In this document: piece after piece, positions 10,038-20,547 of the stretch | Numbering within the stretch: the first letter of the stretch is position 1 | How the letters are laid out: every line of letters starts with the position of its first letter | Origin: Sinorhizobium kostiense | GTDB taxonomy: Bacteria; Pseudomonadota; Alphaproteobacteria; Rhizobiales; Rhizobiaceae | Assembly: GCF_017874595.1 (NCBI RefSeq) | Contig: NZ_JAGILA010000010.1 | Location: forward strand, 62,001 to 126,000 | Reading direction: 5' to 3' | DNA: 64,000 nt | Notes under the pieces: model-generated | Database searches by the model: none | The model's input: the letters and a program-made list of their open reading frames with translations, nothing else | What the model was told of the DNA's origin: nothing | Program-made: the position numbers and the translations under genes

Positions 10038-11381
10038 TCAGCCTTTCGTTTCCTTGAGCGGCGGTCCGACGATCATGACCGTGGGGTCGGCGGAGAGCAG
10101 CTGTTTCGCGACCGCCCGGACGTCCTCCACAGTGACTGCCTGGATCAGTTGTTTGCGACGTTCGATATAGTTGATGCCACGGTCTTCCAGCTGGATTTCG
10201 ACCAAAGTGGCGGCGATCGCACTAGATGAGCTCAGATTGTCGATCGCATAGCCGCCGATGAGCTTTTTCTTCGCCGCCTTGAGCTCGTCTTCGCTGACGC
10301 CCTCCTCCGACATTCGCCTGACCTCGGTGCGGATGAGGGAGAGCGTCTCTGCGGCCCGATCTGGCCGGGTCCCCGTATTGATGACGAGCGCCGAAGCATG
10401 GTCGTTGTTCACGAGGGTGGTGTGGATGCCGTAAGCGAGACCTCGCTTCTCGCGCACCTCATTCCAAAGCCTGGACGTGAACGAGTCTCCGCCGAGGATT
10501 TGGTTCATGAGATAGGCTGCGAAGAATTGCGGGTCTTTGCGGCTGATTCCCGGGTAAGCTAGGCTCAGTTGCTCCTGAGGTAAGTCATACGGGACTCGAA
10601 TTGCCCGCCCTAGCTTAGGCACCTTGTCCGTAACCGGCGTCAGGGAGGAGGTAGCAGGCAGTCCGCCGAATATATGATCCAGATCGCGCTTGAGTGTGCC
10701 GGGATCGATCGCTCCCACCGCGGCAATGGTAAGATTGCTGCGCGCCAAAATCCGCTTATGAAGCGCCTTCAGATCGGAGGTCTTGACGGCGGCGAGTGTT
10801 TGCTCGGTACCCTCCGGCCGCCGCGAATACGGATGATCGCCATAGATCGCCTTCATCCATGCGACGTGTGCCGCCATTTCGGGATCATTGGCTTCCGCAA
10901 GGATGCCGGAGACGATTTGAGCGCGAATGCGGTCCACTGGCGCCTGGTCGAAGCGCGGCTGTTCGACTGCTAACCGAAGGAGTTCGAACGCATCGTCCTT
11001 TCGGTCGGCAAGCACTCGAATATAGCCATAGACGGCATCGCGCCCGGCCTTGAAGAACATCTCGGCGCCAGCATCGTCCAGCCGCTCCTGGAAGGCATCG
11101 CTCTCAAGGTCACCGGCCCCTTCCTCGAACAACCCAGTCATCAGATTTACAAGACCTTCCTTACCGGATGGATCCTGCGCGCTGCCGCCCCGGAATGCAA
11201 AACGAATGGTGATGATTGGTAGCGAATAATCCGGCACCAACCACGCCTTTATCCCGCTCGATGTCTTGACCTCCTCAATGGCCATGCCCGCGAGAGCTGG
11301 CATCGCGGCAAGGCCCACCATTAGGTATGCCATGACCACTATTAGTGTGGCCCCGATTGGCTGTCGGTTGAACCTGATCAT
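10038..11381 (-). CDS. M16-family peptidase-like protein, non-catalytic partner (y4wB-like)
   Basis: This 447-residue exported protein (signal peptide about residues 1-31, [12 protein letters not shown]) belongs to the M16 zinc peptidase family. At the zinc site the HxxEH motif is absent: the equivalent region reads [12 protein letters not shown]. The C-terminal half keeps the substrate-binding element [19 protein letters not shown] with its Arg and Tyr. Paired bacterial M16B enzymes work as heterodimers of one catalytic and one R/Y-bearing subunit, and this is clearly the latter. Its start overlaps the stop of the catalytic partner by four bases. Likely periplasmic; substrate unknown. It matches the y4wA/y4wB pair of NGR234 from memory. 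Confidence 0.9.
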   Translation of the reverse strand: MIRFNRQPIGATLIVVMAYLMVGLAAMPALAGMAIEEVKTSSGIKAWLVPDYSLPIITIRFAFRGGSAQDPSGKEGLVNLMTGLFEEGAGDLESDAFQERLDDAGAEMFFKAGRDAVYGYIRVLADRKDDAFELLRLAVEQPRFDQAPVDRIRAQIVSGILAEANDPEMAAHVAWMKAIYGDHPYSRRPEGTEQTLAAVKTSDLKALHKRILARSNLTIAAVGAIDPGTLKRDLDHIFGGLPATSSLTPVTDKVPKLGRAIRVPYDLPQEQLSLAYPGISRKDPQFFAAYLMNQILGGDSFTSRLWNEVREKRGLAYGIHTTLVNNDHASALVINTGTRPDRAAETLSLIRTEVRRMSEEGVSEDELKAAKKKLIGGYAIDNLSSSSAIAATLVEIQLEDRGINYIERRKQLIQAVTVEDVRAVAKQLLSADPTVMIVGPPLKETKG

Positions 11382-12775
11382 CGGCTTTTATCTCCTGCGG
11401 CAGCGCTTTCTCGGGGCAGCAGATATGCCGCCACCGACCGGTCCGGGTTGAGGTATTTCCTGGCAACCGCCTGAACCTCTGCCGCCGTTACGGCGCGGAT
11501 TCTTAACGGCCATTCGTCCACGTCGTACGCGGTATTACCGGTTGCAACCGCCGCCCCGTAAATGTTGGCCATTCCGAACTGGCTGTCGCGTGCGAAGACC
11601 ATCGAGCGCACCAAGCGGTTTTTGGCCTTCTCGAGCTCGACATCGGTAACGCCGTACTCGATGATTTTCCGAACTTCAGCGTCGATCGCATCCTCCACCG
11701 CGTCGATCTTCGCTTCGCCCCGCGGCGAGCCATAAAGCGTGAAGCTCGACGGATCGAGCGACGTTCCGTTGAAATAGGCGCCGCCCGAGGAGGCTATTCC
11801 CTGTTTAACTACCAATTGCTGATAGATCCGGCTGCGGTTTCCTCCGCCGAGAATCTCCGACAGGATATCGAGAGCTTCCGCTTCGCCCGGCTCGGCCGTT
11901 CCATAGGACGTCGTCACCCATGACTTTTCGTAGGTCGGCACCGTCACGCGCCTATCAGTGAGCACCACGGTCCGTTTAGTGTTCTGCTCGGGCTCCCGTG
12001 GCCTCACCCGCTCCGGCAAGTCCTGACCGCGCGGCAGGGCCCCGAAGGTCTTGTCAGCTAGCCGCCACACCGTCCCGGCGTCCACGTCGCCTGCCACGAC
12101 CAAGACGGCGTTGTTCGGGGCATAGTAGCGATCGTAGAACGCCAGGGCGTCCCCGCAATTAAGCTGTTCCATTTCGTGCATCCAGCCGAGCGTCGGGATG
12201 CGGTAAGGATGGTTCTGATACAGGGTCGCCTGCATCTCCTCCTCGAGAAGCTGCACCGGATTGTTCTCGACGCGCCACCGCCGCTCCTCAAGAATGACAT
12301 CGCGCTCGGGTAAGATCACCGCGTCGGTGAGCACGAGATGGCGCATCCGGTCAGCTTCAAATTCCATCATTGTTCCGAGCGCTTCCGGCGTGACGGTCTG
12401 ATAGTAGGCGGTGTAGTCGGATGAAGTGAAGGCGTTCTCCTCACCGCCGATCTCCGCGACCTTTGCGCCAAACTCGCCTGGCGGATGCGTCTTCGTGCCC
12501 TTGAACATCAGATGCTCCAGGAAATGAGCGATGCCGGATTTGCCGGGTGGCTCGTCGGCGCTGCCGACCTTGTACCACACCATCTGCGTGACGATCGGCG
12601 CCCGGTGATCGGGTATGACGACCACCTCCATGCCGTTGGTCAGCATGAAATTTGCAATCTCGGCTTCGGGACGCGGGACCTCGACCGCCGCCACTTCCGA
12701 GGTCATCAGAGATTGCAACACGACCATACTCAGGGCAAATGCACGCATGCGCGAAACCACGCGAGCATGATTCAT
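11378..12775 (-). CDS. M16-family zinc metallopeptidase, catalytic subunit (y4wA-like)
   Basis: This zinc protease of 465 aa is probably periplasmic. The inverted zinc-binding motif HFLEH (H84, E87, H88) is followed by [12 protein letters not shown], and the downstream zinc-ligand glutamate falls in the [13 protein letters not shown] region. A signal peptide covers about residues 1-30 if translation starts at the ATG at 12775 ([13 protein letters not shown]). The frame stays open upstream to 12916, but that extension is arginine-rich and would spoil the signal sequence. Its C-terminal domain resembles the usual M16 repeat. It is coupled (ATGA overlap) to the inactive partner at 10038-11381. 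In NGR234 the equivalent genes also lie in the symbiosis region; the substrate is unknown. Confidence 0.92.
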   Translation of the reverse strand: MNHARVVSRMRAFALSMVVLQSLMTSEVAAVEVPRPEAEIANFMLTNGMEVVVIPDHRAPIVTQMVWYKVGSADEPPGKSGIAHFLEHLMFKGTKTHPPGEFGAKVAEIGGEENAFTSSDYTAYYQTVTPEALGTMMEFEADRMRHLVLTDAVILPERDVILEERRWRVENNPVQLLEEEMQATLYQNHPYRIPTLGWMHEMEQLNCGDALAFYDRYYAPNNAVLVVAGDVDAGTVWRLADKTFGALPRGQDLPERVRPREPEQNTKRTVVLTDRRVTVPTYEKSWVTTSYGTAEPGEAEALDILSEILGGGNRSRIYQQLVVKQGIASSGGAYFNGTSLDPSSFTLYGSPRGEAKIDAVEDAIDAEVRKIIEYGVTDVELEKAKNRLVRSMVFARDSQFGMANIYGAAVATGNTAYDVDEWPLRIRAVTAAEVQAVARKYLNPDRSVAAYLLPRESAAAGDKSR

Positions 12776-13727
12776 CCGCCACCAGGGCAAAAGCGCCTGT
12801 GCAGTCTTGGCTCGAACATTGCTTCGCGAGCACCGCCTCTTCCTTCGTCTGCACCGGGAACGTGCTGCGGTAAGGTGGCCGGGCCTAGGCCCGGGCATAA
12901 AGCATTGTGCTGACATCTACACATTCTCCGCACGATTGTCGTCGTTGATAACGCGTCTGCAGAGCAACGTGCGTGCCGAACGAAAAACGGTTTAAATACA
13001 GGCCTATCGATCGAACCGGCGATGTAAGCATTCCGACATTGTCGTAGGTCGGACAATGGCAACCACGTTGAGCTGTTCCACACCTGGTTGCCAAACGACG
13101 GGCTCGGCACTTAGACTCTCGATTCAGCTTTCTGGATTGTTGGCTGCGCCTCCTTTAGAACGGCCGGAAGTCACCTTGGCGGTGGGTGTTTTGGCCACCG
13201 CGGCCTCGGGACTCGTTGAGCATGACCACTACCGCTTGGGGAACCGTACTACGCCTCCTGAGGCGAGTGGCACGGCCACCATTTTTTCTGTTTCAGAGCT
13301 GGGTCTGCGCGTTCTGCTGGCATGTTCATAGTGGAGGTCGAAGACAAGCGCGTCGATGCGTCGTGAGGTCGAGTCCTGGCGAGCATTTAGTCATCGCCGA
13401 TCACACGAGAAGCAGCGCGAGACTTCCCTGAGAGGTGCTTTTTTCTGTTCAAATGATCTGGGTCAAAGACGCGCGCGTATGGATGCGAAATCGTTGTCGT
13501 ATCAATTCGTTGTCGCAGTTGCTGAGATCATGCCCCCGCCACATTCCCGTGAATCTGTTCGAATCGTCGTGAAGTGATGGTGCCTGTCGCCGTTACGCTC
13601 ATCATCGTGCAGGACGCCTGGGAGACGCTCAAAGACATAAACGATCTCAACTGGAACGGACGACTTGGAGGCGACTGCAGCGCCCTGCGGCGAATGCAGG
13701 AGATGGTGTCACCTAAGGAGCTTTTTG
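12776..13727. other. Intergenic region between divergent M16 and P450 genes
   Basis: No confident gene. A 56-codon frame (13577-13744) begins MVPVAVTLIIVQD and overlaps the P450 start, but it lacks a good ribosome-binding site. A perfect 16-base palindrome lies at 12879-12894. The region must hold two divergent promoters, but no sigma54, FixK or nod-box element is evident. Confidence 0.4.
12879..12894. repeat. Perfect 16-base palindrome
   Basis: CCGGGCCTAGGCCCGG is self-complementary over its full length. It sits about 105 bases upstream of the catalytic M16 gene, so it may be an operator or part of a transcript hairpin. Function unknown. Confidence 0.6.
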
Positions 13728-15089
13728 ATGGATGCGAGCATTGATCGGGCACCACCGTTTCCGGTGACGAAGCACTCGACCGCCAAGGCATTCCTGGCGA
13801 TGATCAAGAATCCGCTGGACGCACTGCCTCCGGCCGTGTTCAAGGAGCCCATTGTCTTTACCGGGCAGATGGGCAATCTGCAGGTGTATCTGACCGACCC
13901 GGTCCTTATCCACGAGACGCTCGTGGAGAATGCGGACCGCCTTAGCAAGGGCGAGCATATTAGGCGCACGTTGGGGCCTGCGTTAGGCCGAGGTTTGCTA
14001 ACTGGCGACGGTGCGCACTGGAAATGGCAGCGACAGTCGGTGGCCGCCGCATTCCGGCACGAAAGGCTTCTTGAACTCCAGCCTGCGATGATCGCCGCCG
14101 CTGAAGAAACCAAGGCCCGCTGGCTTCGGCGGCGCGGCGAAGTTCTGGACGTGGGCCATGAGATGATGCGCACGACCTTCGGCATCATTGTCGATACGAT
14201 GATGTCGGGCGGGCACGGCATCGATGTCGCTCGCGTCGAGCGGAGCGTAACGGATTTTCTTGAACCAAGTGGTTGGACATTCGCTCTTGGGATGATTGGC
14301 GCACCCGAGTGGCTGCCGTATCCAGGCCGCACGAAAGCACGCTCTGCTGTCGCTTTTCTCCGGGCGAGCCTTGCGGCGGTGATCGCGAAGCGCCGACAGC
14401 AACCAAGTGAAAGGCATGACCTCGTCTCCATGATGTTGATGGCGTCTGACCCGGAATCCGGCCGTACAATGAGCGACGAGGAGATCGTTGACAACCTGAT
14501 GACCTTCATCACTGCGGGTCATGAGACGACAGCGCTCGGTCTGGCTTGGACACTTCACCTTCTCGCCCGGCATTCGAAAGATGAGGCGAAGGTCGTGAGG
14601 GAGATTACGCACGTTACTGGAGGCGGGCCAGTCCTTCCCGAACATCTGGCGCACCTCGTCTATACGAAGCAGGTGTTTTCGGAGGCCATGCGCCTCTTTC
14701 CGCCAGTGCCGATCATCACGCGCACGGCAATTGCAGATTTTCGGCTTGACCGGTACCTGATCCCCGCGGGCACGGTCTTTTTCATCCCCATCTATGCAGT
14801 GCACCGTAAACCTGACCTGTGGCAGGATCCAGAAAGCTTCGATCCTACGCGCTTTGAGCCGGAAAACGCCCGCACCCGCCACCGTTATGCATATATCCCC
14901 TTTGGTGCGGGGCCACGCGTTTGTATTGGCAACGCCTTCGCTCTTATGGAAGCCGTTGCCGTGCTTGCTGTCCTGCTTCAGTCGTTCAAGTTGAGTAACT
15001 GCACCGAGACCCCGCCGCGGCGCGTGATGAAGGTCACGCTGCGGCCTCATCCAAACATCTTGATGTCGGTTCGCCGGCGAAGGGAGTGA
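13728..15089 (+). CDS. Cytochrome P450
   Basis: This full-length soluble P450 (453 aa) would use electrons from a separate redox partner to oxidise an unknown substrate. The I-helix oxygen-binding motif FITAGHETTALG, the K-helix ExxR (SEAMRLFPPVP), the meander FDPTRFEPEN and the haem-thiolate loop FGAGPRVCIGNAFALME are all intact. The general look (AGHETT, FPPVPIITR) is of the class related to CYP4/CYP102-type fatty-acid or terpenoid hydroxylases rather than of CYP127. The start at 13728 (MDASIDRAPPFP) has a perfect AAGGAG seven bases upstream; an in-frame ATG at 13665 lacks one. No ferredoxin or reductase gene is adjacent. Confidence 0.93.
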   Translation: MDASIDRAPPFPVTKHSTAKAFLAMIKNPLDALPPAVFKEPIVFTGQMGNLQVYLTDPVLIHETLVENADRLSKGEHIRRTLGPALGRGLLTGDGAHWKWQRQSVAAAFRHERLLELQPAMIAAAEETKARWLRRRGEVLDVGHEMMRTTFGIIVDTMMSGGHGIDVARVERSVTDFLEPSGWTFALGMIGAPEWLPYPGRTKARSAVAFLRASLAAVIAKRRQQPSERHDLVSMMLMASDPESGRTMSDEEIVDNLMTFITAGHETTALGLAWTLHLLARHSKDEAKVVREITHVTGGGPVLPEHLAHLVYTKQVFSEAMRLFPPVPIITRTAIADFRLDRYLIPAGTVFFIPIYAVHRKPDLWQDPESFDPTRFEPENARTRHRYAYIPFGAGPRVCIGNAFALMEAVAVLAVLLQSFKLSNCTETPPRRVMKVTLRPHPNILMSVRRRRE

Positions 15090-15171
15090 TAAAGTCAAGG
15101 ACGCCATGCGTCAGTAAGGATTCGATTTGTCGCGATGAATGCCCCGGTCTTTGAGGGCTAGGGAGGATGGA

Positions 15172-15310
15172 TCAGGCTGCCGATTTGCCAGTCTGCTGGA
15201 TGTGATCCACGAACTGTTAAAGCTTAGGTAGCCGAGCGCCCTGAATGAAGCCGTCGTTTGTTGTAGTCCTACTAAAGGAAGTGGGGAAGGTGCTCTGTGA
15301 TCTCTTCGAA
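15172..15310 (-). pseudogene. Remnant of an IS3-family transposase (C-terminal end)
   Basis: On the minus strand the translation contains YNKRRLHSALGYLS followed, after a frameshift, by QFVDHIQQTGKSAA and a stop. This is the hallmark C-terminal tail of IS3-family OrfB transposases, downstream of the DDE catalytic core. Nothing of the catalytic domain or OrfA remains nearby. It is a scar of an old insertion between the P450 and acdS. Confidence 0.75.
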
Positions 15311-15443
15311 GGCTATGGGTTAAGGCTCCTCGACCTTCTCGTTTTCATAAAGCTTTTCGGTAGGCGTAAGGATTGCCGCAGCGGATGTTCCCGTTCTTTG
15401 ATAACCGTATCGGCCGCCGCTGCGATCACGTCCCGACGCGGCG

Positions 15444-16457
15444 TCAACCTTCGCGGAACGTATAGCTGTAGCCATTGATAGCTGGCGCACCACCGAGATG
15501 CGCGTAGAGAACCCGCGATCCTTCTGGGAAGAAGCCTTTCTTGATGAGATCGACCATTCCCTGCATTGATTTACCCTCGTAGACCGGATCAGTAATGAGG
15601 CCCTCAAGCCGTGCGCACAGCCGAATAGCCTCCTTCGTTTCCTCGGACGGAATGCCATAACACGGGTGTGCATACTCCTCGAGCAAGACCACATCGTCCT
15701 CACCGATTTCCATTCCCAGGTCGACCAGATTTGCCGTATGCCGGGCAATGCTTAGTACTTGCGCCTTGGTTTGGGCGGGAGTAGCCGAGGCATCGATACC
15801 TACTACGTTGCGCTGTCGGCCGTCTTTGGCGAATCCGACGATCATGCCGGCCTGGGTCGACCCGGTGACCGTGCATACTACAACATAGTCGAAGGCAAAC
15901 CCAAGTTGCTTCTCCTGAGCGCGCACCTCCTCCGCGAACCCTACGTAGCCGAGGCCGCCATAATGGTGAACGGAAGCCCCAGCAGGAATTGCATAAGGCG
16001 TGCCACCTCTTGATTTAACGTCCGCTAGCGCCTGTTCCCAACTGTGTCGAATACCAATGTCAAAGCCCCCGTCGACAAGGCGCACCTCTGCGCCCATGAT
16101 GCGACTCAACAAAATGTTGCCGACCCGATCATATACGGCGTCTTCATGCGGCACCCAGCTCTCCTGCACCAGGAGGCATTTCATGCCGATCTTGGCGGCG
16201 ACGGCGGCAACCATCCGCGTGTGGTTGGACTGTACGCCGCCGATTGAAACGAGGGTGTCTGCCTTGGAGGCGATCGCCTCTGGAATGATATATTCCAGCT
16301 TGCGGAGCTTGTTTCCACCAAATGCAAGACCTGAGTTGCAGTCCTCGCGCTTGGCGTAGATTTCGACTTTATCTCCAAGGTGTTTTCCGAGGCGATCAAG
16401 CTTTTCAATAGGCGCCGGTCCAAAGGTGAGCGGGTAACGCTCAAATTTTTCTAGCAT
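15444..16457 (-). CDS. acdS: 1-aminocyclopropane-1-carboxylate deaminase
   Basis: AcdS (337 aa) is a PLP enzyme that splits the ethylene precursor ACC into alpha-ketobutyrate and ammonia, lowering plant ethylene and so favouring nodulation or nodule persistence. The PLP lysine is K50 in [10 protein letters not shown]. The family signatures [50 protein letters not shown] and [15 protein letters not shown] are present, which separates it from D-cysteine desulfhydrases. The ATG at 16457 ([14 protein letters not shown]) is preceded by GGAGAG. In some mesorhizobia acdS is under NifA control; I found no sigma54 element upstream here. Confidence 0.95.
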   Translation of the reverse strand: MLEKFERYPLTFGPAPIEKLDRLGKHLGDKVEIYAKREDCNSGLAFGGNKLRKLEYIIPEAIASKADTLVSIGGVQSNHTRMVAAVAAKIGMKCLLVQESWVPHEDAVYDRVGNILLSRIMGAEVRLVDGGFDIGIRHSWEQALADVKSRGGTPYAIPAGASVHHYGGLGYVGFAEEVRAQEKQLGFAFDYVVVCTVTGSTQAGMIVGFAKDGRQRNVVGIDASATPAQTKAQVLSIARHTANLVDLGMEIGEDDVVLLEEYAHPCYGIPSEETKEAIRLCARLEGLITDPVYEGKSMQGMVDLIKKGFFPEGSRVLYAHLGGAPAINGYSYTFREG

Positions 16458-16582
16458 GTTCTCTCCAATCGAACCTAGTTTTGCGGCCCCTGCCCGTCGC
16501 GGCGACACCTTAGCGTCTTTCGTTGCTATGGCTCAAACCGCTTTCTTGTCGCAGCGGCGCGGTTCAGGACCGGTTTGCCAAA

Positions 16583-16720
16583 TTAGATGTAGATGAAGTC
16601 CGAGGCGCTCAGCTGGGCCAGGTCGGCTGCGCTGTGAAGCTGGACACTTCCGCGAACTCGCTCACGCTGTTCTCAGGCGTGACGTAGGCCAGCTTGGCGC
16701 TTTCTCAGGGGCCGACATCA
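16583..16720 (-). pseudogene. Decayed C-terminal end of an RTX-type calcium-binding protein
   Basis: The minus strand reads AKLAYVTPENSVSEFAEV, then after a frameshift HSAADLAQLSASDFIYI and a stop. This parallels the end of the intact RTX protein at 27310-28101 (HLAYVTSENHAEDFAHI, then IHSQADLAALGLSAWDFTF). The repeats and the rest of the gene are not recognisable. It is a broken second copy of that secreted-protein gene. Confidence 0.7.
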
Positions 16721-17009
16721 AATCGAACCTACCGGGTCTCCTGAGGAACGTCAGGCCTGGTTGGATGTCCAGCTAGACCACCCCGCCTGCATGGTCGTCA
16801 TCGATGAGTACGTGGGAAGTAAGCTCTTTCTCAAGTGAGGGATCGTGTCCCGTGACATGGTGTAGCAGCCGTCATTGGTCGCCGTGCTCTCCGGCTTGAG
16901 CCGGGACGCTCAGCGCGACGTCCAGGCAGGGACGTCTCGGGCACTCAGATCCTGAATGCTAACCACTAGCAATGGGGTGCGCCCGCGGCCGAGGCACGCC
17001 CCCCCTCAC
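16721..17009. other. Degenerate intergenic sequence
   Basis: Follows the RTX relic towards the LysR gene. Frames contain many stops and I recognise no feature; it may be a continuation of the same relic region. Confidence 0.4.
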
Positions 17010-18020
17010 TCAGTCTCGGCCGCGTTTGATTTCGTCTTCGGCCCACTCGGGCCGGGCCCTTGCTGCCGCAGCTATTTCGTGGCGGAGCCAACGATGTTCC
17101 AGGTCGCGATGGGAACGCTCGTGCCAGATCAATGCAACGTCGTAGGGCGCCAGTTCCACCGGGGGATCCATAACCGTGAGCGGCAGCATGGCGGCGATCC
17201 GGCTTGCAACGCGATGCGGTACGACTAGTACTAAGTCGGTTGCCGCGATCACTACAGCCGCTGTTAGCACATTAGAGAACGCTATTGGATGGTGATCCGA
17301 TAGTCCCAGCTTGACCAACCCGTCATAGACCTGACCAAATCGGTCATTGGAGTCGGAGGCGATGGAGGCGTGGCGCAACGCAGCAAAGGTCCCGATACTC
17401 CATTCTTGCTCCAGAGCTGGGTGGTCATGGCGCAGCAGGCAAGCAAAGCGGTCGGCGTAGAGCTTGCGCCGCAAGAAGCCGGGAGGTGCCGTACCGATCT
17501 GTCCGACAGCCAAATCGATGTCACCTTGCTCAAGTCGGCGAAGTGCACCCTCCAAGAGTGGATCAGTAACAATGTCTAGATGAGGCGCGCACTCATGCAG
17601 ACGCGGCAATAGACGCGGCAGCACTATCAGCGCTTGATGATCGGGCATTGCGATTGTTGCCTTCCAGCGCATGTCGCTCCGGGCAAAACTTCGAGTAAGC
17701 ATATCGCGGAGCGCCTTCAACACCGAGGGCAGCATTTTGGCCAAGCATTCGGCCAGCGGCGTCCGAACCAGGCCGCTCGAGCCGCGAACCAAAAGATCGT
17801 CATCAAACAGGCCACGCAGCCTTGACAAGGCTCGGCTCATTGCCGGTTGGCTTCGGCCGACGTGTTGGGCCGCGTGCGTGACGTTGCGGTACTGCAATAG
17901 CGCTTCGAGGTCCACCAGCAGGTTTAGGTCGATAGATGCCAGGTTCGGCATCTGCCGTTGCTGCGCGGCGTCATGTTCACCGATGATCGCAGGTGATCCC
18001 TTCCAAGCAGGTTGATCCAT
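17010..18020 (-). CDS. LysR-family transcriptional regulator
   Basis: This 336-residue LysR regulator has the N-terminal winged helix-turn-helix at about residues 27-90 (IDLNLLVDLEALLQYRNVTHAA, QPAMSRALSRLRGLFDDDLLVRG). A periplasmic-binding-protein-like effector domain follows (ATIAMPDHQALIVLPRLLPRL). It resembles the NodD/NahR/LinR branch, but it lacks the sequence detail of true NodD. The ATG at 18020 has a strong GAGGAG nine bases before it; a later ATG (MPNLASIDLN, 17951) would be the more usual LysR start but has no ribosome-binding site. It stands head-to-head with nodD at a distance and may control a nearby operon; the inducer is unknown. Confidence 0.9.
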   Translation of the reverse strand: MDQPAWKGSPAIIGEHDAAQQRQMPNLASIDLNLLVDLEALLQYRNVTHAAQHVGRSQPAMSRALSRLRGLFDDDLLVRGSSGLVRTPLAECLAKMLPSVLKALRDMLTRSFARSDMRWKATIAMPDHQALIVLPRLLPRLHECAPHLDIVTDPLLEGALRRLEQGDIDLAVGQIGTAPPGFLRRKLYADRFACLLRHDHPALEQEWSIGTFAALRHASIASDSNDRFGQVYDGLVKLGLSDHHPIAFSNVLTAAVVIAATDLVLVVPHRVASRIAAMLPLTVMDPPVELAPYDVALIWHERSHRDLEHRWLRHEIAAAARARPEWAEDEIKRGRD

Positions 18021-19118
18021 GATTTATTCTCCTCGGAGACAGATGTTCTAGGGCCAAATCCTCGGGCCCTCTGAGAGGGATGAAAGAACTCCTTTGTCTC
18101 GTGTAGAACCACGACTTGCGAGTTGGTTGGACGCGCTTTTTGGTTGGACGCGCTTTGGCCCCTATGACGTGCTCAAGGGGCCCAGCGCGGCCCCGCCATT
18201 GCGCGGGCGTCATCACAAGCGTTCCTCTTGGGGCTGGCGTGTCTGAACTTCCACTTATGCCTACGTGTTGCCAATGCTTCTCTATCGAATTCCCCAAGAG
18301 TGGAAAAATTGACTCTTCGCATGGCTAGCATTCACGCCATGGATAGTACGCGTATTAATGCTCTAGTGATCAAATCTGCCCGTTTGCTCAACGGCAGGCG
18401 AGCAGCGCGCAAAAACCGCTTCACTCTGATGTTCAGAAACTCTATTGCCGCCATCCGGCTCGTGGCAGTCCGCAATTCGGCTTTGGTGACCACGGAGCGG
18501 GCGGCCGTAGCTGCACTCCCCTCGGAACGAGTTCCTCAATGATAATCGAAGCGCATGATTGGATGTGCAGTTTGCATGGCGGGGAAAGGGCGGTGGGCAG
18601 TATTAGTCCCCATTCCTTTAGCAATTGGAGAGATGCCATTGATGTATCCAGGAAAGCTTCGGTCCGCGGCACGTCCAACCAAGATGATCCTACCCGGGCA
18701 GCACACTGCTGAAGCGAATGTGGCGGCGGCGCCAGCGCGCTCTGCCGGCGAAGCGTGGATGCTAAATGCGTTGTGCCTTCATGGCAGTTTGAGCGGTGAA
18801 ATGGTCGACGACAGTCTGCTGCACGCAAAGTGGCGCGGTCACGTTGCGGTCAACGCTTCTCGGAGCGCGGGGAACCTGACGATGCAAGGTCTGCGCGTCT
18901 CTGCATTTCGCAGTGTAGAGAACGGCTCGCTCGCGCAGTGATGTCTGTAGTTCTACATCATCTTGGCTGGCTCGGGCTGGGAAAGCGACCTACCGCCTGC
19001 TCTCTTTTGTCGTTGCATGGAGATCCGTGGCAGGCCGCGAGAACCCCAGCCGACGACGCCGATTCGGCAATGGGGTTTACTATTTGGATGTCAAACATCC
19101 GTACTGCGGATACGAAGC
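18021..19118. other. Intergenic region between LysR and nodD
   Basis: About 1.1 kb without a supported gene. It contains a tandem 17-base repeat (18123-18156) and, just before nodD, an ATC-N9-GAT inverted motif (19097-19111) like the NodD half-sites of nod boxes. A full 47-base nod box is not present. Confidence 0.45.
18123..18156. repeat. Perfect tandem 17-base repeat
   Basis: Two adjacent identical copies of TTGGTTGGACGCGCTTT occupy 18123-18139 and 18140-18156, about 100 bases upstream of the LysR start. It could be a replication-slippage duplication or a paired regulator site. Confidence 0.8.
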
Positions 19119-20054
19119 ATGCGCTTTAAGGGCCTTGACCTCAATCTGCTTGTTGCCTTCGATGCTCTGACGACCAAACGAAGCGTCACCGAAGCGGCAC
19201 GCAGCATCAAGCTCAGTCAGCCGGCCATGAGTTCTGCCCTGCGCCGGCTACGCGCCTATTTCGGCGATGAGCTGTTTACAATGCGGGGCCGCGAACTTAT
19301 CCCAACACCGCGTGCGGAGGCGCTTGCCCCCGCCGTCCGCGACGCACTCTTGCATATTCAGTTTTCCATCCTTTCCTGGGACATGTTCAACCCGGCCTTA
19401 TCGCAGCGCCGTTTTAGGATCATCCTGTCCGATTTCATGACGCATGTCTTCTTCGAGAAGGTTGTAGAGCGCGTGGCGCGGGAGGCTCCCGCCGTTGGCT
19501 TCGAATTGCTGTCTCCCGATGATGATCCTGATGAATTACTCCGACGTGGTGAAATCGATTTCCTGATCCTCCCGGAACTGTTTATGTCGAACGTGTACCC
19601 CCAAGCGACACTGTTCGACGAGACACTCGTCTGCGTGGGGTGTCCCACGAACGAGCAACTGTCGCAGCAACTTTCCTTCGAAAGGTACATGTCGATGGGG
19701 CATGTTGCAGCCAAGTTCGGGAGCGCGCTGGCCCCCTCCATCGAAGAATCGTTATTGCTCAGGCACGCTATCGAGAAACGCATCGAGATCGTCGCGCCAG
19801 CTTTTAGCTTGATCCCGCCGCTGCTATCGGGCACCCACCGTATAGCGACCATACCCTTGCGGCTCGCCCGCCATTTCGCAAAGACAATGCCTTTACGCAT
19901 CGTCGAGCTTCCGTTGCCAGTTCCAGCATTCACCATGGCTGTCCAGTGGCCCGCCCTCCACGACAGGGATCAGGCAAGCATCTGGATGCGGGAAATCCTG
20001 CTACAGGAGGCTGCCAGCATAGCTGCTCCGAATAAGACCGTGGGGACGCCCTAA
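19119..20054 (+). CDS. nodD: NodD-family LysR regulator of nodulation genes
   Basis: This 311-residue NodD-type activator binds nod boxes and, in response to plant flavonoids, induces Nod-factor genes. The diagnostic NodD start [17 protein letters not shown] is followed by the helix-turn-helix ([24 protein letters not shown]) and [36 protein letters not shown]. The effector domain includes [26 protein letters not shown] and [16 protein letters not shown]. The ATG at 19119 gives the normal NodD length; the frame stays open upstream to 18963. Several substitutions relative to common NodD (for example [10 protein letters not shown]) suggest a NodD2/NodD3-like paralogue. No nod genes or nod box are in this window, so its targets lie elsewhere. 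Confidence 0.92.
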   Translation: MRFKGLDLNLLVAFDALTTKRSVTEAARSIKLSQPAMSSALRRLRAYFGDELFTMRGRELIPTPRAEALAPAVRDALLHIQFSILSWDMFNPALSQRRFRIILSDFMTHVFFEKVVERVAREAPAVGFELLSPDDDPDELLRRGEIDFLILPELFMSNVYPQATLFDETLVCVGCPTNEQLSQQLSFERYMSMGHVAAKFGSALAPSIEESLLLRHAIEKRIEIVAPAFSLIPPLLSGTHRIATIPLRLARHFAKTMPLRIVELPLPVPAFTMAVQWPALHDRDQASIWMREILLQEAASIAAPNKTVGTP

Positions 20055-20060
20055 GTCCCC
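20042..20060 (+). terminator. Hairpin at the end of nodD
   Basis: GGGGAC and GTCCCC form a 6-base stem with a 7-base loop that contains the nodD stop codon. There is no T-run directly after it, so terminator function is plausible but not strong. Confidence 0.4.
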
Positions 20061-20547
20061 GCATTTGAGGGTGCATTTTGTCGTATCGTGCCATGGGGAT
20101 GGGCGCTGTAAAGTGAATTTTCAGTAGGTCGAGGTAGGCCTGCGCCTCCCGTGCCGTCCGACCGGGACCTGGCGTAGCTCGGCGCGCGCCCGCGTCAATC
20201 GAAGTGGATGTTCGATCTCCGTGCCTAGTCCGCGGAACCGGGCTCGTAGTAGCGATCCGGAACTTCTCCCCCAGTCCAATGCTCATGCTGTGAGGGGAAT
20301 TTCATGCCGTCAAAGAGAAGGCTGACCATGCGACACTTACGACAAATGCTTCGGCTCTCTGCCAGCGGTCCGGGGCGTGCGGGAACGCGTCCACTTGGCA
20401 GCCTTGCGCGCCGTCGCCTCGTCCGCTTTCAGCTCGGCGCGGCGGAACTCCGAAATCCTCATGCTTTTCATTGCGGGCCACTCGAAAGTGCTCGCGGTCC
20501 ACTCCGCCTAAAAATTTGTCTTGAAACAGCTTCCATCTCGAAATGCT
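20061..20547. other. Intergenic region downstream of nodD
   Basis: No supported gene. Both strands give short frames of unlikely composition. Confidence 0.4.

Noticed and set aside
13577..13744. 56-codon ORF overlapping the P450 start
   Set aside because: No Shine-Dalgarno before its ATG, and the translation is not recognisable; the P450 has its own strong site inside it.
16458..16640. Sigma54 promoter for acdS
   Set aside because: TGGCAAA occurs near 16576, but the spacing and the -12 element are wrong.
19081..19118. nod box upstream of nodD
   Set aside because: Only one ATC-N9-GAT motif is present, eight bases before the ATG; the rest of the 47-base nod box is missing.
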